NCBI GenBank assembly: GCA_050486225.1
Contig: JBJHCV010000012.1
Location: 1 to 60,448 of the forward strand
Direction: 5' to 3'
DNA length: 60,448 bases
DNA from: JBBDIX01 sp050486225
Lineage (GTDB): Bacteria; Actinomycetota; Nitriliruptoria; Nitriliruptorales; Nitriliruptoraceae
The notes beneath the pieces were generated by a model. It ran no database searches and was not told where the DNA came from. It saw only the letters and a program-made list of their open reading frames with translations. Shown in pieces: positions 34,368-43,291 of this stretch. The translations under genes and the position numbers were made by a program. Numbering within the stretch: the first letter of the stretch is position 1; each line of letters opens with the position of its first letter.

Positions 34368-35870
34368 TCACCGGTGTTCGTCGGGGTGGTGCTGGACGGC
34401 CCGCATCCGCACGGTCTGGATCGAGTCACCGGACAGGACCCCGGACCGTGCCAGCAGGCGGCCGTGTTCCCAGTTGGACAGGCCCAGTTCCGGTGTCCCG
34501 AGGGCGAACTGTCCGTCGACCCAGCGGGTGTAGCCGTTGCACACGAACGGGGCGTTGACCGCCTGCTCCACGCGACGTCGCTCGTCGTCGTCGGTGGACA
34601 CCAGCGACAGGATGAACTGGGGGCTGTAGCGGTTGAACAGTTCGATCGCCTCGTCGACGTCGTCCACGAGCGCGAGGGTCACCTCGGGGCTCTCCTCCCA
34701 CTCCCACTCGATGCCCAGCTGCGCCTCGAGGATCGTCTCCGCGCGAGGCTCGGGCATCGTCCCGTCGGCCCGGACGATGTCGACGAGTTCGTCGAACCGT
34801 TCGGCGGGCACGTGTTCCCGGTCACGCTCGAGGACGTGGACCTTGGCGTTGGTGCCCCGCGCGCGAGCGGCCTCGTCCACCGCGTCGAGGAACCGGCCCA
34901 CCAGATCGTCGGCACGGGAGCGAGGGATGCAGCAGACGTTGAGGGTGTTGCACACCTTGCGGTCGAGCGAGTGGAACACGCTTCGTGCGAACCAGTCGGC
35001 GTCACCGGTCTCTCCGACGACCATCCAGGCGCCGCCCGTTCCGTGTGCCGACACGGGGTTGCCGGCCTGCTGGGCGACGGCGCCCAGCTGACGGACGGCC
35101 GCACCTGACCCACGGGCCACGGCGAGCGCGAGCCGGCGATCGGAGAACAGGGCCCAGCCGGACGCCCGCGACGGGGCGTCGACGAGCGATGCAGCGCCGG
35201 GTGGCAGGCCCGCCTCGGCGAGCGCCGGCTCCAGCGCGTGCTCGACGATGGCCCGCGCCGTGCCCAGCGCATCGGACCCGATGCGGAAGACGACGGTGTT
35301 GCCCCCGCGCAGGACGCCACAGGCGTCCGCGAACACGTTGGGCCGACCCTCGAAGACGAACGCGACGACGCCCAGCCGATCGGGGAACGTCTCCACCGCC
35401 CAGCCCTCGTGGTCGACACGCGTCGGGTCGACGGAGGCCGCACCTCGCGACGCCCACGCTCGCAGGCCCTCGACCATGCCGATGCGCATCCGCGCGTCGA
35501 GCACCAGCCGTGTGACCGACCGACCGCGGGTGCGGGCCTGCTCCACGTCGAGCGCGTTGGCGGTCGCGATCGGGGCGAACGCATCGTCGTCGGCGAGTCG
35601 GTCCGCGAACGCGTCGAAGAACCTGGTCACCTGGTCGTCGGTGACCTGGGCCATGCGGTCGAACGCGCGTGTCGCCGCGTCGACGGCGGACCGGGCAGCC
35701 GCTCGGTCGGCCGCCGGCACGTGCAGCAGTTCGCCCGTCGACTGCACGACGATGACGGCGTCTCCCGGCTCGAAGGCCGCGGCGAGGTCCTCGGACACGT
35801 GCACGACACGATCTCCCCCGAAGAGGATCGGCATGCCCGGGTCGAGCCGTGAGAGCGGTTGGACGTCCAT
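34368..35870 (-). CDS. ProA-like aldehyde dehydrogenase family protein
   Basis: The 500 residues resemble glutamate-5-semialdehyde dehydrogenase (ProA): RLGVVAFVFEGRPNVFADAC, LRGGNTVVFRIGSDALGTAR, active-site region DRKVCNTLNVCCIPRS (nucleophile Cys), and LVDDVDEAIELFNRYSPQF. ProA itself is about 420 residues and usually paired with proB. Here there is no proB and an additional N-terminal domain of about 80 residues (MDVQPLSRLDPGMPILFGGD), so a different aldehyde is likely. It probably shares a transcript with the MFS gene. The ribosome site is weak. Confidence 0.85.
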   Translation of the reverse strand: MDVQPLSRLDPGMPILFGGDRVVHVSEDLAAAFEPGDAVIVVQSTGELLHVPAADRAAARSAVDAATRAFDRMAQVTDDQVTRFFDAFADRLADDDAFAPIATANALDVEQARTRGRSVTRLVLDARMRIGMVEGLRAWASRGAASVDPTRVDHEGWAVETFPDRLGVVAFVFEGRPNVFADACGVLRGGNTVVFRIGSDALGTARAIVEHALEPALAEAGLPPGAASLVDAPSRASGWALFSDRRLALAVARGSGAAVRQLGAVAQQAGNPVSAHGTGGAWMVVGETGDADWFARSVFHSLDRKVCNTLNVCCIPRSRADDLVGRFLDAVDEAARARGTNAKVHVLERDREHVPAERFDELVDIVRADGTMPEPRAETILEAQLGIEWEWEESPEVTLALVDDVDEAIELFNRYSPQFILSLVSTDDDERRRVEQAVNAPFVCNGYTRWVDGQFALGTPELGLSNWEHGRLLARSGVLSGDSIQTVRMRAVQHHPDEHR

Positions 35871-36053
35871 GCGGCGAACGCTACGACCACCGGCGACCGG
35901 GCGCCAGTCGCCCGCGCGTCTGGTCGGGCGACCAGCGTGGATCGGGCGATTGCGTGTCGTACGGTTCGCGCGTACGGCCTGCGCCCAGGGCGCCCGTCCA
36001 CCACCACCCCCTGCGACGAACGTGATCGAACGACGACCTCAGAGGTGAGGTGA

Positions 36054-36962
36054 ATGCCCGACACGGACGCGGTGCTGCGCATCGGCGAGGTCTCCCTGCG
36101 TACCGACGTGTCCGTCGCGACACTGCGGGCGTGGGAACGGCGTTACGGCCTCCTGCGTCCGGACCGGACGGCAGGCGGCCACCGCCTCTACAGCGAACGT
36201 GACGTCGCCCGGGTCCGGGAGATGTCACGGCTGATGGCCGAGGGCTGGGCCGCGAGCGCTGCGGCCCGCGAGGCCGCCGGGGCGAGCACGACCGTTGCCG
36301 CCGACCCGGGTCCGAATCGTGAGCGGGGTGCCGCCGCCCTGCGCCGGGACCTCGCGGAGGCGGTCGACGCCATGGACGCGACCGCGATGAACGCCGTGGT
36401 CGACGACACGTTCGCACGCTTCGACATCGCGCCAGCCATCGACGAGGTGCTCCTCCCGGTGATCCGCGGCCTCGGAGACGGGTGGGAGGACGACGCCGGC
36501 GTGGTTGCCCGCGAGCACCTTGCAACCCACGTCCTGCGCCCGCGACTCCACCGGCTCATCCGGACGCACGGTCGGGAGGGGAGCCGGGTGCTGGTGGCGG
36601 CGGCCCCGGAACACGAGGAACACGACTTCGGCCTGCTCGCGGGCGCGGCGATCGCCTCGGACGCCGGGTGGCGGGTCCACTACCTCGGTGCACGCACCCC
36701 CGGTTCCGCACTCGCGACGGCGACGGCTCGGGTCGGGGCACAGGCCGTGCTGGTCGCGACCCTGTTCCGGCAGCACGCCGAGGCGTTCCTCGCCGACCTG
36801 CCGGACCTGGGGTCCGCGGCCCTGGTCCTCGGCGGCGAGGGATTCCGGCCGGAGGACCTCGAACGGCTCGACGTCTCGGCGCGGCTGCACGAGGGACGGC
36901 TGACCGACCTGCCACGCACGCTCGACGCCGCGGTCAGCGGCCGCCCGCGTTCGTCTGGCTGA
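36054..36962 (+). CDS. MerR-type regulator with B12-binding domain (CarH/LitR-like)
   Basis: Residues 8-75 form a MerR DNA-binding domain (RIGEVSLRTDVSVATLRAWE, RRYGLLRPDRTAGGHRLYSE). About 95-165 are the B12-binding cap with the W-x9-EH motif (W144, E154-H155) diagnostic of CarH photoreceptors. About 178-300 form the Rossmann B12 domain with H190-x-x-G193 supplying the lower-face histidine. Such proteins bind adenosylcobalamin, repress in the dark and release DNA in light. AGGTGAGGTGA precedes the ATG. CarH proteins commonly control carotenoid genes; a CrtI-like gene lies 0.6 kb downstream. Confidence 0.9.
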   Translation: MPDTDAVLRIGEVSLRTDVSVATLRAWERRYGLLRPDRTAGGHRLYSERDVARVREMSRLMAEGWAASAAAREAAGASTTVAADPGPNRERGAAALRRDLAEAVDAMDATAMNAVVDDTFARFDIAPAIDEVLLPVIRGLGDGWEDDAGVVAREHLATHVLRPRLHRLIRTHGREGSRVLVAAAPEHEEHDFGLLAGAAIASDAGWRVHYLGARTPGSALATATARVGAQAVLVATLFRQHAEAFLADLPDLGSAALVLGGEGFRPEDLERLDVSARLHEGRLTDLPRTLDAAVSGRPRSSG

Positions 36963-36974
36963 GCGAACGTCCCG

Positions 36975-37178
36975 TCAGCGCGAGATCCGGAAGCGGATGC
37001 GCACGCTCGTGTGGTACTCGGTGATGTCCGACCCGTCCACGACGGCGGACGTCTCGAGCACGGTGAATCCCTCCACGTTGCGCAGCGTCTTCGTCGCCTC
37101 GGAGATGGCCTTCTCGGCCGCGTCGCGCCACGACTCCGTGGACACACCGACGAGATCGATCGTCTTGATGACCGCCAT
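36975..37178 (-). CDS. Dodecin-family protein
   Basis: The 67-residue protein shows the dodecin pattern VIKTIDLVGVSTESWRDAAE, then AISEATKTLRNVEGFTVLET and a final strand ITEYHTSVRIRFRI. Dodecins assemble as hollow dodecamers that store flavin or coenzyme A and limit flavin photodamage. ATG 37178 follows AGGAG. It converges on the B12-MerR gene with a 12-bp gap. Confidence 0.92.
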   Translation of the reverse strand: MAVIKTIDLVGVSTESWRDAAEKAISEATKTLRNVEGFTVLETSAVVDGSDITEYHTSVRIRFRISR

Positions 37179-37248
37179 GCTGCGCTCCTGGGTGAGGGAC
37201 GGACCGCGGCGAATCGTACTGGCCAACCCCGGGCCGGACGATCGTCCC

Positions 37249-37503
37249 TCAGCGCATGAACAGCGTGAACGCCATCGCCGCGATCATCGCGGCACCTGCC
37301 GCGAACGCAGCCGGCAGACCGAGGCGGCTGCGCTTGACGTGCGCGATGAGCCCGACGGCCATGCCGAGTGGTCCCGTCACGGGCGCGAGACCTCCGACGA
37401 GGGTCACGGCCGCGAGCGCGAACGCGACGACCGCGAGCGTCGTCCCGAATCGCGGGGACGCCTCGACGGGAGCGAACGGGTCGTGGGTGTCACCGTCCGT
37501 CAT
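37249..37503 (-). CDS. Small two-helix membrane protein (DUF4190-like)
   Basis: The 84 residues have an acidic N-terminus (DGDTHDPFAP) and a pair of hydrophobic stretches (about 24-50 and 64-82). The middle GPLGMAVGLIAHVKRSRLGL recalls DUF4190-type membrane proteins. AGGAG precedes the ATG at 37503. No function is known. Confidence 0.7.
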   Translation of the reverse strand: MTDGDTHDPFAPVEASPRFGTTLAVVAFALAAVTLVGGLAPVTGPLGMAVGLIAHVKRSRLGLPAAFAAGAAMIAAMAFTLFMR

Positions 37504-37603
37504 GACGCGCTCTCCTCGCTGTGGACCATCGTGGCACGCACACGGTGTGGGGCCGGTCCTCGATCTCCCGCCGCCGTCGGCTGTTGCGGTCGCAGGGGCC
37601 CAG

Positions 37604-39076
37604 TCAAGCAGTGAGCACCCGCAGCGCCGAACGCGCCGCGTGGTGGCCGGACAGGCCGTGCACCCCGGCGCCCGGCGGTGTCGATGCCGAACACAGGAAC
37701 ACGCCGCCGACTCCCGTCGCGTAGGGGTCGCGGGCGAGACGGGGTCGCAGCACCAGTTGGCGAGGGTCCGCCGCACCGCCCGCGATGTCTCCCCCGACGA
37801 AGTTCGGGTTCCACGCCTCGAGGTCGGCGGGTGTCGTGACGTGCCGGGAGGCCACACGGGCGAGGAACCCCGGCGCGAACCGTTCGACCTGGGCGTCGAT
37901 GCGCCCGGTGGCGTCGACCCGTGACGAGTGGGGCACGTGGGCGTACGCCCAGAGCACGGTGTGCCCGTCCGCTGCCCGTCCCGGATCGGCGACGTGGGGC
38001 TGCGCCACGAGCACGAAGGGACGCTCGGCATCTCTGCCAACTGCGGCGGCGGCCTCCGACGCGACGATCTCCTCGAGAGTGCCGCCGAGGTGGACGGTGC
38101 CGGCAGTACGTGCGGAATCGGCAGTCCATGGCACCTCGCCGCGCACGACGTAGTCCACCTTGAACACCGCGGGACCGTGACGCCATCGAGTCATCGCGCG
38201 GCGGGGCCGCGCAGGCAGCCGGTCCCCGAGGATCTCCACCAGTGCGGACGGGGCGACGTCGAACAGCGCGACGCGACTCCTCGGAAGGTCGGCCGTCGAG
38301 GTGACCCGCTGGCCGGTGTGGACCTCACCCCCGAGCTCCTCCAGGTACGAGACCATGGCACGGGAGATGGAGGCCGATCCCCCGCGAGCGACCGGCCAAC
38401 CGTGCGCGTGACCGGCGGCGACCAGCATCGTTCCGACGCTCGCGGTCAGGGGACGCGTGAGCGGCGCGATCACGTGGGCGGCGACGCCAGCGAACAGCGC
38501 CCGACCGTGGGGCGTCGGGAACCGGCGAGCCAGCAGCGTCGCGGACGCAAGGAGGGCGGGAGCCGTCCGGGCGACCGCGAACGGATGGCTCGGCACGCGC
38601 AGGAGCGGCCCGAGCAGGTACTCGGCGACGTCGTCGAAGCGCCGACTCGGGTGACCGAACAGTCGCCTCCACGTCGGCCCGTCCGGACCCAGCCCCGCCA
38701 CGGTCTCGTCGAGGTCACGCAGGATCGACGGCGCGGTGCCGTCGTCGAGCGGGTGTGCGACGGCCACCGGCGGGTGACACCACTCAAGTCCGTGGCGTGC
38801 CAGGGGCAGGGACCGGAGGAACGGTGACGCGGCCCCCAGCGGGTGGACCGCCGAGCAGTGGTCGTGCACGAGCCCCGGGAACTGGGGATCGACGACGGTG
38901 CGTGTCCCCCCGCCGGGTTCGTCGGAGGCCTCGAGGACCGTCACGCGGAATCCCTGACGGGCCAGGGTGAGCGCGGCTGCGAGACCGTTGGGTCCGGCAC
39001 CGACGATCACGGCGTCCGTGTCGAGCCGGCGACTCGAAACGGAGCGCGACTCGGCGTCGGGAGCAACAGGGTTCAT
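37604..39076 (-). CDS. FAD-dependent phytoene-desaturase-like oxidoreductase
   Basis: The 490-residue protein has an N-terminal FAD-binding Rossmann motif (DAVIVGAGPNGLAAALTLAR, then VLEASDEPGGGTRT) and the C-terminal FAD motif GVFLCSASTPPGAGVHGLSG typical of CrtI/COG1233 enzymes. It may desaturate carotenoid or related isoprenoid substrates, but many COG1233 proteins have other roles and no phytoene synthase is present here. The nearby B12 photoreceptor-like regulator makes light-controlled pigment chemistry attractive. The ATG start at 39076 has no strong ribosome site. Confidence 0.85.
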   Translation of the reverse strand: MNPVAPDAESRSVSSRRLDTDAVIVGAGPNGLAAALTLARQGFRVTVLEASDEPGGGTRTVVDPQFPGLVHDHCSAVHPLGAASPFLRSLPLARHGLEWCHPPVAVAHPLDDGTAPSILRDLDETVAGLGPDGPTWRRLFGHPSRRFDDVAEYLLGPLLRVPSHPFAVARTAPALLASATLLARRFPTPHGRALFAGVAAHVIAPLTRPLTASVGTMLVAAGHAHGWPVARGGSASISRAMVSYLEELGGEVHTGQRVTSTADLPRSRVALFDVAPSALVEILGDRLPARPRRAMTRWRHGPAVFKVDYVVRGEVPWTADSARTAGTVHLGGTLEEIVASEAAAAVGRDAERPFVLVAQPHVADPGRAADGHTVLWAYAHVPHSSRVDATGRIDAQVERFAPGFLARVASRHVTTPADLEAWNPNFVGGDIAGGAADPRQLVLRPRLARDPYATGVGGVFLCSASTPPGAGVHGLSGHHAARSALRVLTA

Positions 39077-39257
39077 GGCCCCGACGGTATGCGTTCACCT
39101 CGGCCGTCGTGGGCCGGCAGGTCGAACGGTCGCGCCGTCAGCCTCGAACAACCGCGCTCGACACTCACCGGTCGTGCGTTCGTAGCGCACAAGCGTGCGT
39201 TTGATGCGCGCGATGGTGTGGACCCGTGCGCCGCGCCCCTGCCTAGGGTCCGCCGCC

Positions 39258-41099
39258 ATGGACTCCTCCCGCACCCCTGACCACTCACTGCCCCGGACGG
39301 CCCGCCTGGCATTCGTGGCGCTGCTCGTCATGACCACCACGGTCACGGTGACCACCACGCTGCCCGTGCAGGCGAGTCCGGACACGTGGGTCGTGTCGAC
39401 CCACGACGACGACGCGGACGTGAGTTCCGTGGGATGCCCCGCGATCCCGGGGACTCAGGAGTGCACCCTGCGCGAGGCCGTACGCGTCGCACAGCAGGGC
39501 GACACGATCGAACTGCCCACTGGCACCCTGGCCCTGCACAGCGACGACGGCGAAGTCGTGATCGATCGCGGGCTCCGCATCGTCGGGCAGGGGCGGACCG
39601 ACACGACCATCGAACCGATCGACCGAGGACACCGGATCTTCCGCATCACCGCTACAGGCGGTGAGGTCACCATCGAACACCTCACCCTCCAAGGCGGGGG
39701 CGGGTCAGGAGTTGGTGGCCCCGGCGGCGCAATCCTGGCAAACGGCCAATCCCCGCTGATCCTTGCCCACACGCAGTTCTCGCAGAACTTCAGCGACCAC
39801 GGGGATCATCAACCTGGGGGGGCAGTCGCCGTCACTGGCACCGCACGTTCCGTGACCATTCAACATTCTTGGTTCGCTGGAAACTCCGCGAGACGAGGAG
39901 CCGCGATCTACATCGGTGACGTGAGCGGCACGGTGTCCATTGACCGGTCCACCTTCCATGGGAACCTCTCGGCCGGTGGTCTTGGCCCATCAGAAGGCGC
40001 TGCGATCTACGCATTCCGAGCGACCGGTGGCGTTTCGATCTCAGGATCGGCATTCGATGACAACTCGGTCGGCGACGCCGGCGGGGCCATCGCGGTGTTC
40101 GACTCTGGCCCCATCACCATTCGGTCCTCGACGTTCCGCGAGAACAGCGCGGCGACGGGCGGAGCGTTGTCACTCGCTTCTGGATCGACGACCGACGTCG
40201 CGAACTCGACATTCGTCGACAACGCTGGTGGTCTGCTGCGCACGACGGGCGGGAACAACACGGCGGATCTGGCGTTCGTGACGATCGTGGACCACAACGC
40301 CGCGTTCTCCGTCGGGGACCCCGGGAGCGACGAGGTGTCCCTGCGCCACAGTGCGCTCGCGAACGTCGTCGGCTGTACCGACGTCACCATCGAAGGCAAC
40401 ATCCGCGACCATGCCAGTGGTCCGGCCTGCGCACCGTCCGCTGACGCGCACCCGACACTGTCGCTCACGACGTCGATCGACGGAATCCACCACTTCCCAC
40501 AGCACGACAGCCCGCTGTCTGGTCACGACATCGCGGACTGCCCGTCCGTCGACCAGCGAGGGGTCTCCCGTTCGGGCGACTGCACCGTCGGCGCCATCGA
40601 CCTCTCGGAGATCACCTGTCCTGCGGGGCAGCTGCCGCGGGAGACGACGATCACGTGCCACCTCGACGTCGCCCTGACTGGCAGCCCCACCGTGACCGTC
40701 GAGATCAACCCGGTCCTGTTCGACGACCCGGTGTCGCTCGCCGACGGACGAGCCAGCTTCAGCTTCACGATTCCCGGCAACGCACCCGACGGCACCGCCC
40801 TGGTGTCGGTCGGCGGCGGCGCCTACAGCTCCTCCCACCCGGTCGAACCGGCCGCTGGTTCGGGAGGGGGCACCGGTGGCGGGGGCTCGTCGGGAGGCAA
40901 CGGCGGCAACCCAGCCGAAGGCCCGACACGGGGGGACGGGTCGCCGGCGGGTGACGCCGCCGACGTCCTCGACGTCCTTCCCGCCACCGGTGCCGACGAC
41001 CTGCTCGTGCGCGCGGCGTCGACCGGCGTCATGCTGCTCGGGTTGACGCTCGTCGGAGCATCGAGGAGAAGAACAGGTCGAGTTCCCGCCGACCGCTGA
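39258..41099 (+). CDS. Cell-wall-anchored right-handed beta-helix protein (LPATG)
   Basis: The 613-residue product has a signal peptide/membrane segment near 15-38 and a CSLREA-like motif (ECTLREAVRVAQQG). A long parallel beta-helix follows with repeated polymorphic-outer-membrane-type turns (FRENSAATGGALSLASGS; FAGNSARRGAAIYIGDVS), then a Gly/Ser linker, and finally LPATG, a hydrophobic helix and RRRTGRVPADR. The sortase signal is encoded at 40977-40991. Beta-helix surface proteins often bind or cleave polysaccharides; no catalytic site is evident. TAGGGT ends 8 bases before the ATG at 39258, fitting leaderless transcription. The last 71 bp overlap the convergent LuxR gene. Confidence 0.88.
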   Translation: MDSSRTPDHSLPRTARLAFVALLVMTTTVTVTTTLPVQASPDTWVVSTHDDDADVSSVGCPAIPGTQECTLREAVRVAQQGDTIELPTGTLALHSDDGEVVIDRGLRIVGQGRTDTTIEPIDRGHRIFRITATGGEVTIEHLTLQGGGGSGVGGPGGAILANGQSPLILAHTQFSQNFSDHGDHQPGGAVAVTGTARSVTIQHSWFAGNSARRGAAIYIGDVSGTVSIDRSTFHGNLSAGGLGPSEGAAIYAFRATGGVSISGSAFDDNSVGDAGGAIAVFDSGPITIRSSTFRENSAATGGALSLASGSTTDVANSTFVDNAGGLLRTTGGNNTADLAFVTIVDHNAAFSVGDPGSDEVSLRHSALANVVGCTDVTIEGNIRDHASGPACAPSADAHPTLSLTTSIDGIHHFPQHDSPLSGHDIADCPSVDQRGVSRSGDCTVGAIDLSEITCPAGQLPRETTITCHLDVALTGSPTVTVEINPVLFDDPVSLADGRASFSFTIPGNAPDGTALVSVGGGAYSSSHPVEPAAGSGGGTGGGGSSGGNGGNPAEGPTRGDGSPAGDAADVLDVLPATGADDLLVRAASTGVMLLGLTLVGASRRRTGRVPADR

Positions 41100-43125
41100 C
41101 CCCGAGCTGCCGGTACATGCGGGACAGGCGCGCCTCGATCGCACGCGTGGAGACACCGACCCGTTCGCCGATGTCCTGATTGCGCAGACCACGTAGGACG
41201 AGGTGTCCGATCCGAACCGCCTCGTCATCGAGCTCGACCCGGTCGATCCCGTGCGCACGCGGGTTCCACGCTCCCTCGCATGCGCCGAGGAGTCCCGCGG
41301 CTCGACGTCGATAGACGTGTCGACGTCGTCCCGACTCGAGGGTCGCTGCGCGCAGCAGGGCATCCGCGGCGTCCGCCAACCTCCCCGCCGCACACCAACG
41401 GATCGCCACTGCGACGAGCCCGTCCGGGTCCCCTGCGGCGACCGCCCGTGCATGATCGGCCAGGACCCGGACACGGCCACCGTCCACCCGGCCCTCCAGG
41501 TGCTCGGCGAACTCGAGCGTGGTCGGCGAGGTGCCCTCGAGCCGCAGCTGCGTCGCGGCGACCTCCAGCGTGAGGTGTGGGTCACCGAGCGAGATCGCAT
41601 GGCGCCCGATGGCGTCGAACTCGTGCGGCCGCACCGCCGGGTCGACCACCCACCTGATCATCGCCTCGAGGTAGGCGCGCCACAACGGCGTCGGCTGGGG
41701 CGAACCTCGACACTCTGCAGCATCCAGGAGGCTCTGAGCCGCCGAGGCCGCACCTGACTGCACGGATGCCCACGCCTGACGCACGGTGATCAGTGCGACA
41801 CCGGGCGTGGCGGTCGTGCGCTCCACGAGGGCCCGGGTCCCCGCCAACAGGGCCAGTGCACGTTGCGGCCTGCCCGCGGCGATCGCGACGGACGCGGACG
41901 CGACGTTCCACAGCGCTCGCTCCGACGCGCGCCCCTCACGTGCAGCGCGCCGCCGCCCAACCGCGCACGATCGTGTGAGCTCGGTCACGTCGAGCCCCGC
42001 GAACGCCCGACGTTCCACCTCGGACACGTCTGCGAGCACGCGCGGACGCGGGAGTCCCCGGCGCGGATCCGGAGCAGCTCGGAGTGCCACCGACTCGCGC
42101 GCCAGTGCTGCGGCGTCCAGTGACCTCGCGGCGACCACCACGCGCGCCATGGATCCGGAGACGGCAGGCTCGTCTGCTCCTGGAGGTCCCGGCGCGACGG
42201 CGGCGACGCGGCGGCGCGCCTCGGGCACCGCGGCGTCGACCGCGTGAGCGAAGACGTCCCAGACGTCGGTGCGCGGGTGCCCGTCGGATCGACCGGGTCG
42301 GGACGCAGACCGCACCCTGCGCCGGCCGTGCCCACGTCCGCGATCATGACGACGCAGCCATGCGGCGAGCGCAGGTCGGGCGATCGTCACGTCCGTCGGA
42401 CTGCCCGGCTGCACGGAGATGACACCGATGGCCTGCAGTCGGTCCAGGTGTTCGCGGCGCACGAGGCCTGCGACGTCGACCGGAGCGGCCGGTCCTGCGC
42501 GTGCGATGGCCCGTGCGGCGCCGCGCAGCACCGGATCACCCAGCCGCTCCTCGAAACTCGGGACGAGCCGGCCGAACGACGGAGGTCCCGTCAGGGCCCA
42601 TCCGGCGGCCCCGAGGCGCAACACGCCCACCTCGAGACTGCTCAGCACCAGCTCGACCAGGTCGCCGGGACGACCGCCCGACATCGAGAACAGCGCGTCA
42701 CAGCCGCTGCGATCGACCGGCCCGGACAGCAGGTCCTCACAGATCGAGACCTGGTCGTCCCGGCCGATCGGCCCGAGGAGCACCGCACGCGCACCGACTC
42801 CCTGCCACGGACGCGTGACCTCTGCGAGCTGCGCACGGCCCTCGGCGTGCATGGCGATGACCAGCACGGACCCGTCGGGGGGAGCTTCGAGCAACCGCTG
42901 ACGAGCCGTGGCGTCGAGTCGGTGGCCGTCGTCGACGACCCGGACACCGGGCTGGCGACGGAACGACTCGACGAGCCGTGTGCATCCGCTGTGGGACGGG
43001 CCGACGACGAGCACGTGGGCGCCGGAACGCACCGCGACTCGCAGTCCGTCGAGTTCGGCGTCACGGCCACGCAGGGAGAGGGCGCGGGCCGAGATGGCCG
43101 GCGCACACCGGAAACCGTCCGTCAC
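41029..43125 (-). CDS. Large LuxR-family regulator with degenerate ATPase domain
   Basis: The 698 residues comprise an N-terminal STAND-like ATPase region, a helical repeat (TPR-like) middle and a C-terminal LuxR HTH (about 630-690: DDEAVRIGHLVLRGLRNQDI, GERVGVSTRAIEARLSRMYR). The Walker A loop reads GPSHSGCT: Cys48 stands where Lys is required. Walker B (VRVVDDGHRLD) is recognisable. ATP hydrolysis is therefore doubtful. It overlaps the beta-helix surface gene tail to tail by 71 bp. Its regulon is unknown; the adjacent surface protein is a candidate. Confidence 0.85.
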   Translation of the reverse strand: MTDGFRCAPAISARALSLRGRDAELDGLRVAVRSGAHVLVVGPSHSGCTRLVESFRRQPGVRVVDDGHRLDATARQRLLEAPPDGSVLVIAMHAEGRAQLAEVTRPWQGVGARAVLLGPIGRDDQVSICEDLLSGPVDRSGCDALFSMSGGRPGDLVELVLSSLEVGVLRLGAAGWALTGPPSFGRLVPSFEERLGDPVLRGAARAIARAGPAAPVDVAGLVRREHLDRLQAIGVISVQPGSPTDVTIARPALAAWLRRHDRGRGHGRRRVRSASRPGRSDGHPRTDVWDVFAHAVDAAVPEARRRVAAVAPGPPGADEPAVSGSMARVVVAARSLDAAALARESVALRAAPDPRRGLPRPRVLADVSEVERRAFAGLDVTELTRSCAVGRRRAAREGRASERALWNVASASVAIAAGRPQRALALLAGTRALVERTTATPGVALITVRQAWASVQSGAASAAQSLLDAAECRGSPQPTPLWRAYLEAMIRWVVDPAVRPHEFDAIGRHAISLGDPHLTLEVAATQLRLEGTSPTTLEFAEHLEGRVDGGRVRVLADHARAVAAGDPDGLVAVAIRWCAAGRLADAADALLRAATLESGRRRHVYRRRAAGLLGACEGAWNPRAHGIDRVELDDEAVRIGHLVLRGLRNQDIGERVGVSTRAIEARLSRMYRQLGVSGRRELDLFFSSMLRRASTRAA

Positions 43126-43291
43126 GTCGACCGCCTCGTCGCACCCGGCGGTCGTGGCGACCGCCGGCCCCTCGTCGCGCGGCGGCGAACCGTAGTCGCG
43201 CGTTGCGCGGATCGCCGACAGAGGCGCCGGCCGAGCGTCTAGCGTTCGGGCTCCGCAACAGCGGACCTTCCTTCACACGTGGAGAGATTCC

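Noticed and set aside
34368..35870. Calling the aldehyde dehydrogenase ProA of proline synthesis
   Set aside because: It has an extra N-terminal domain of about 80 residues, no proB neighbour and an MFS partner, so a proline role is not supported.
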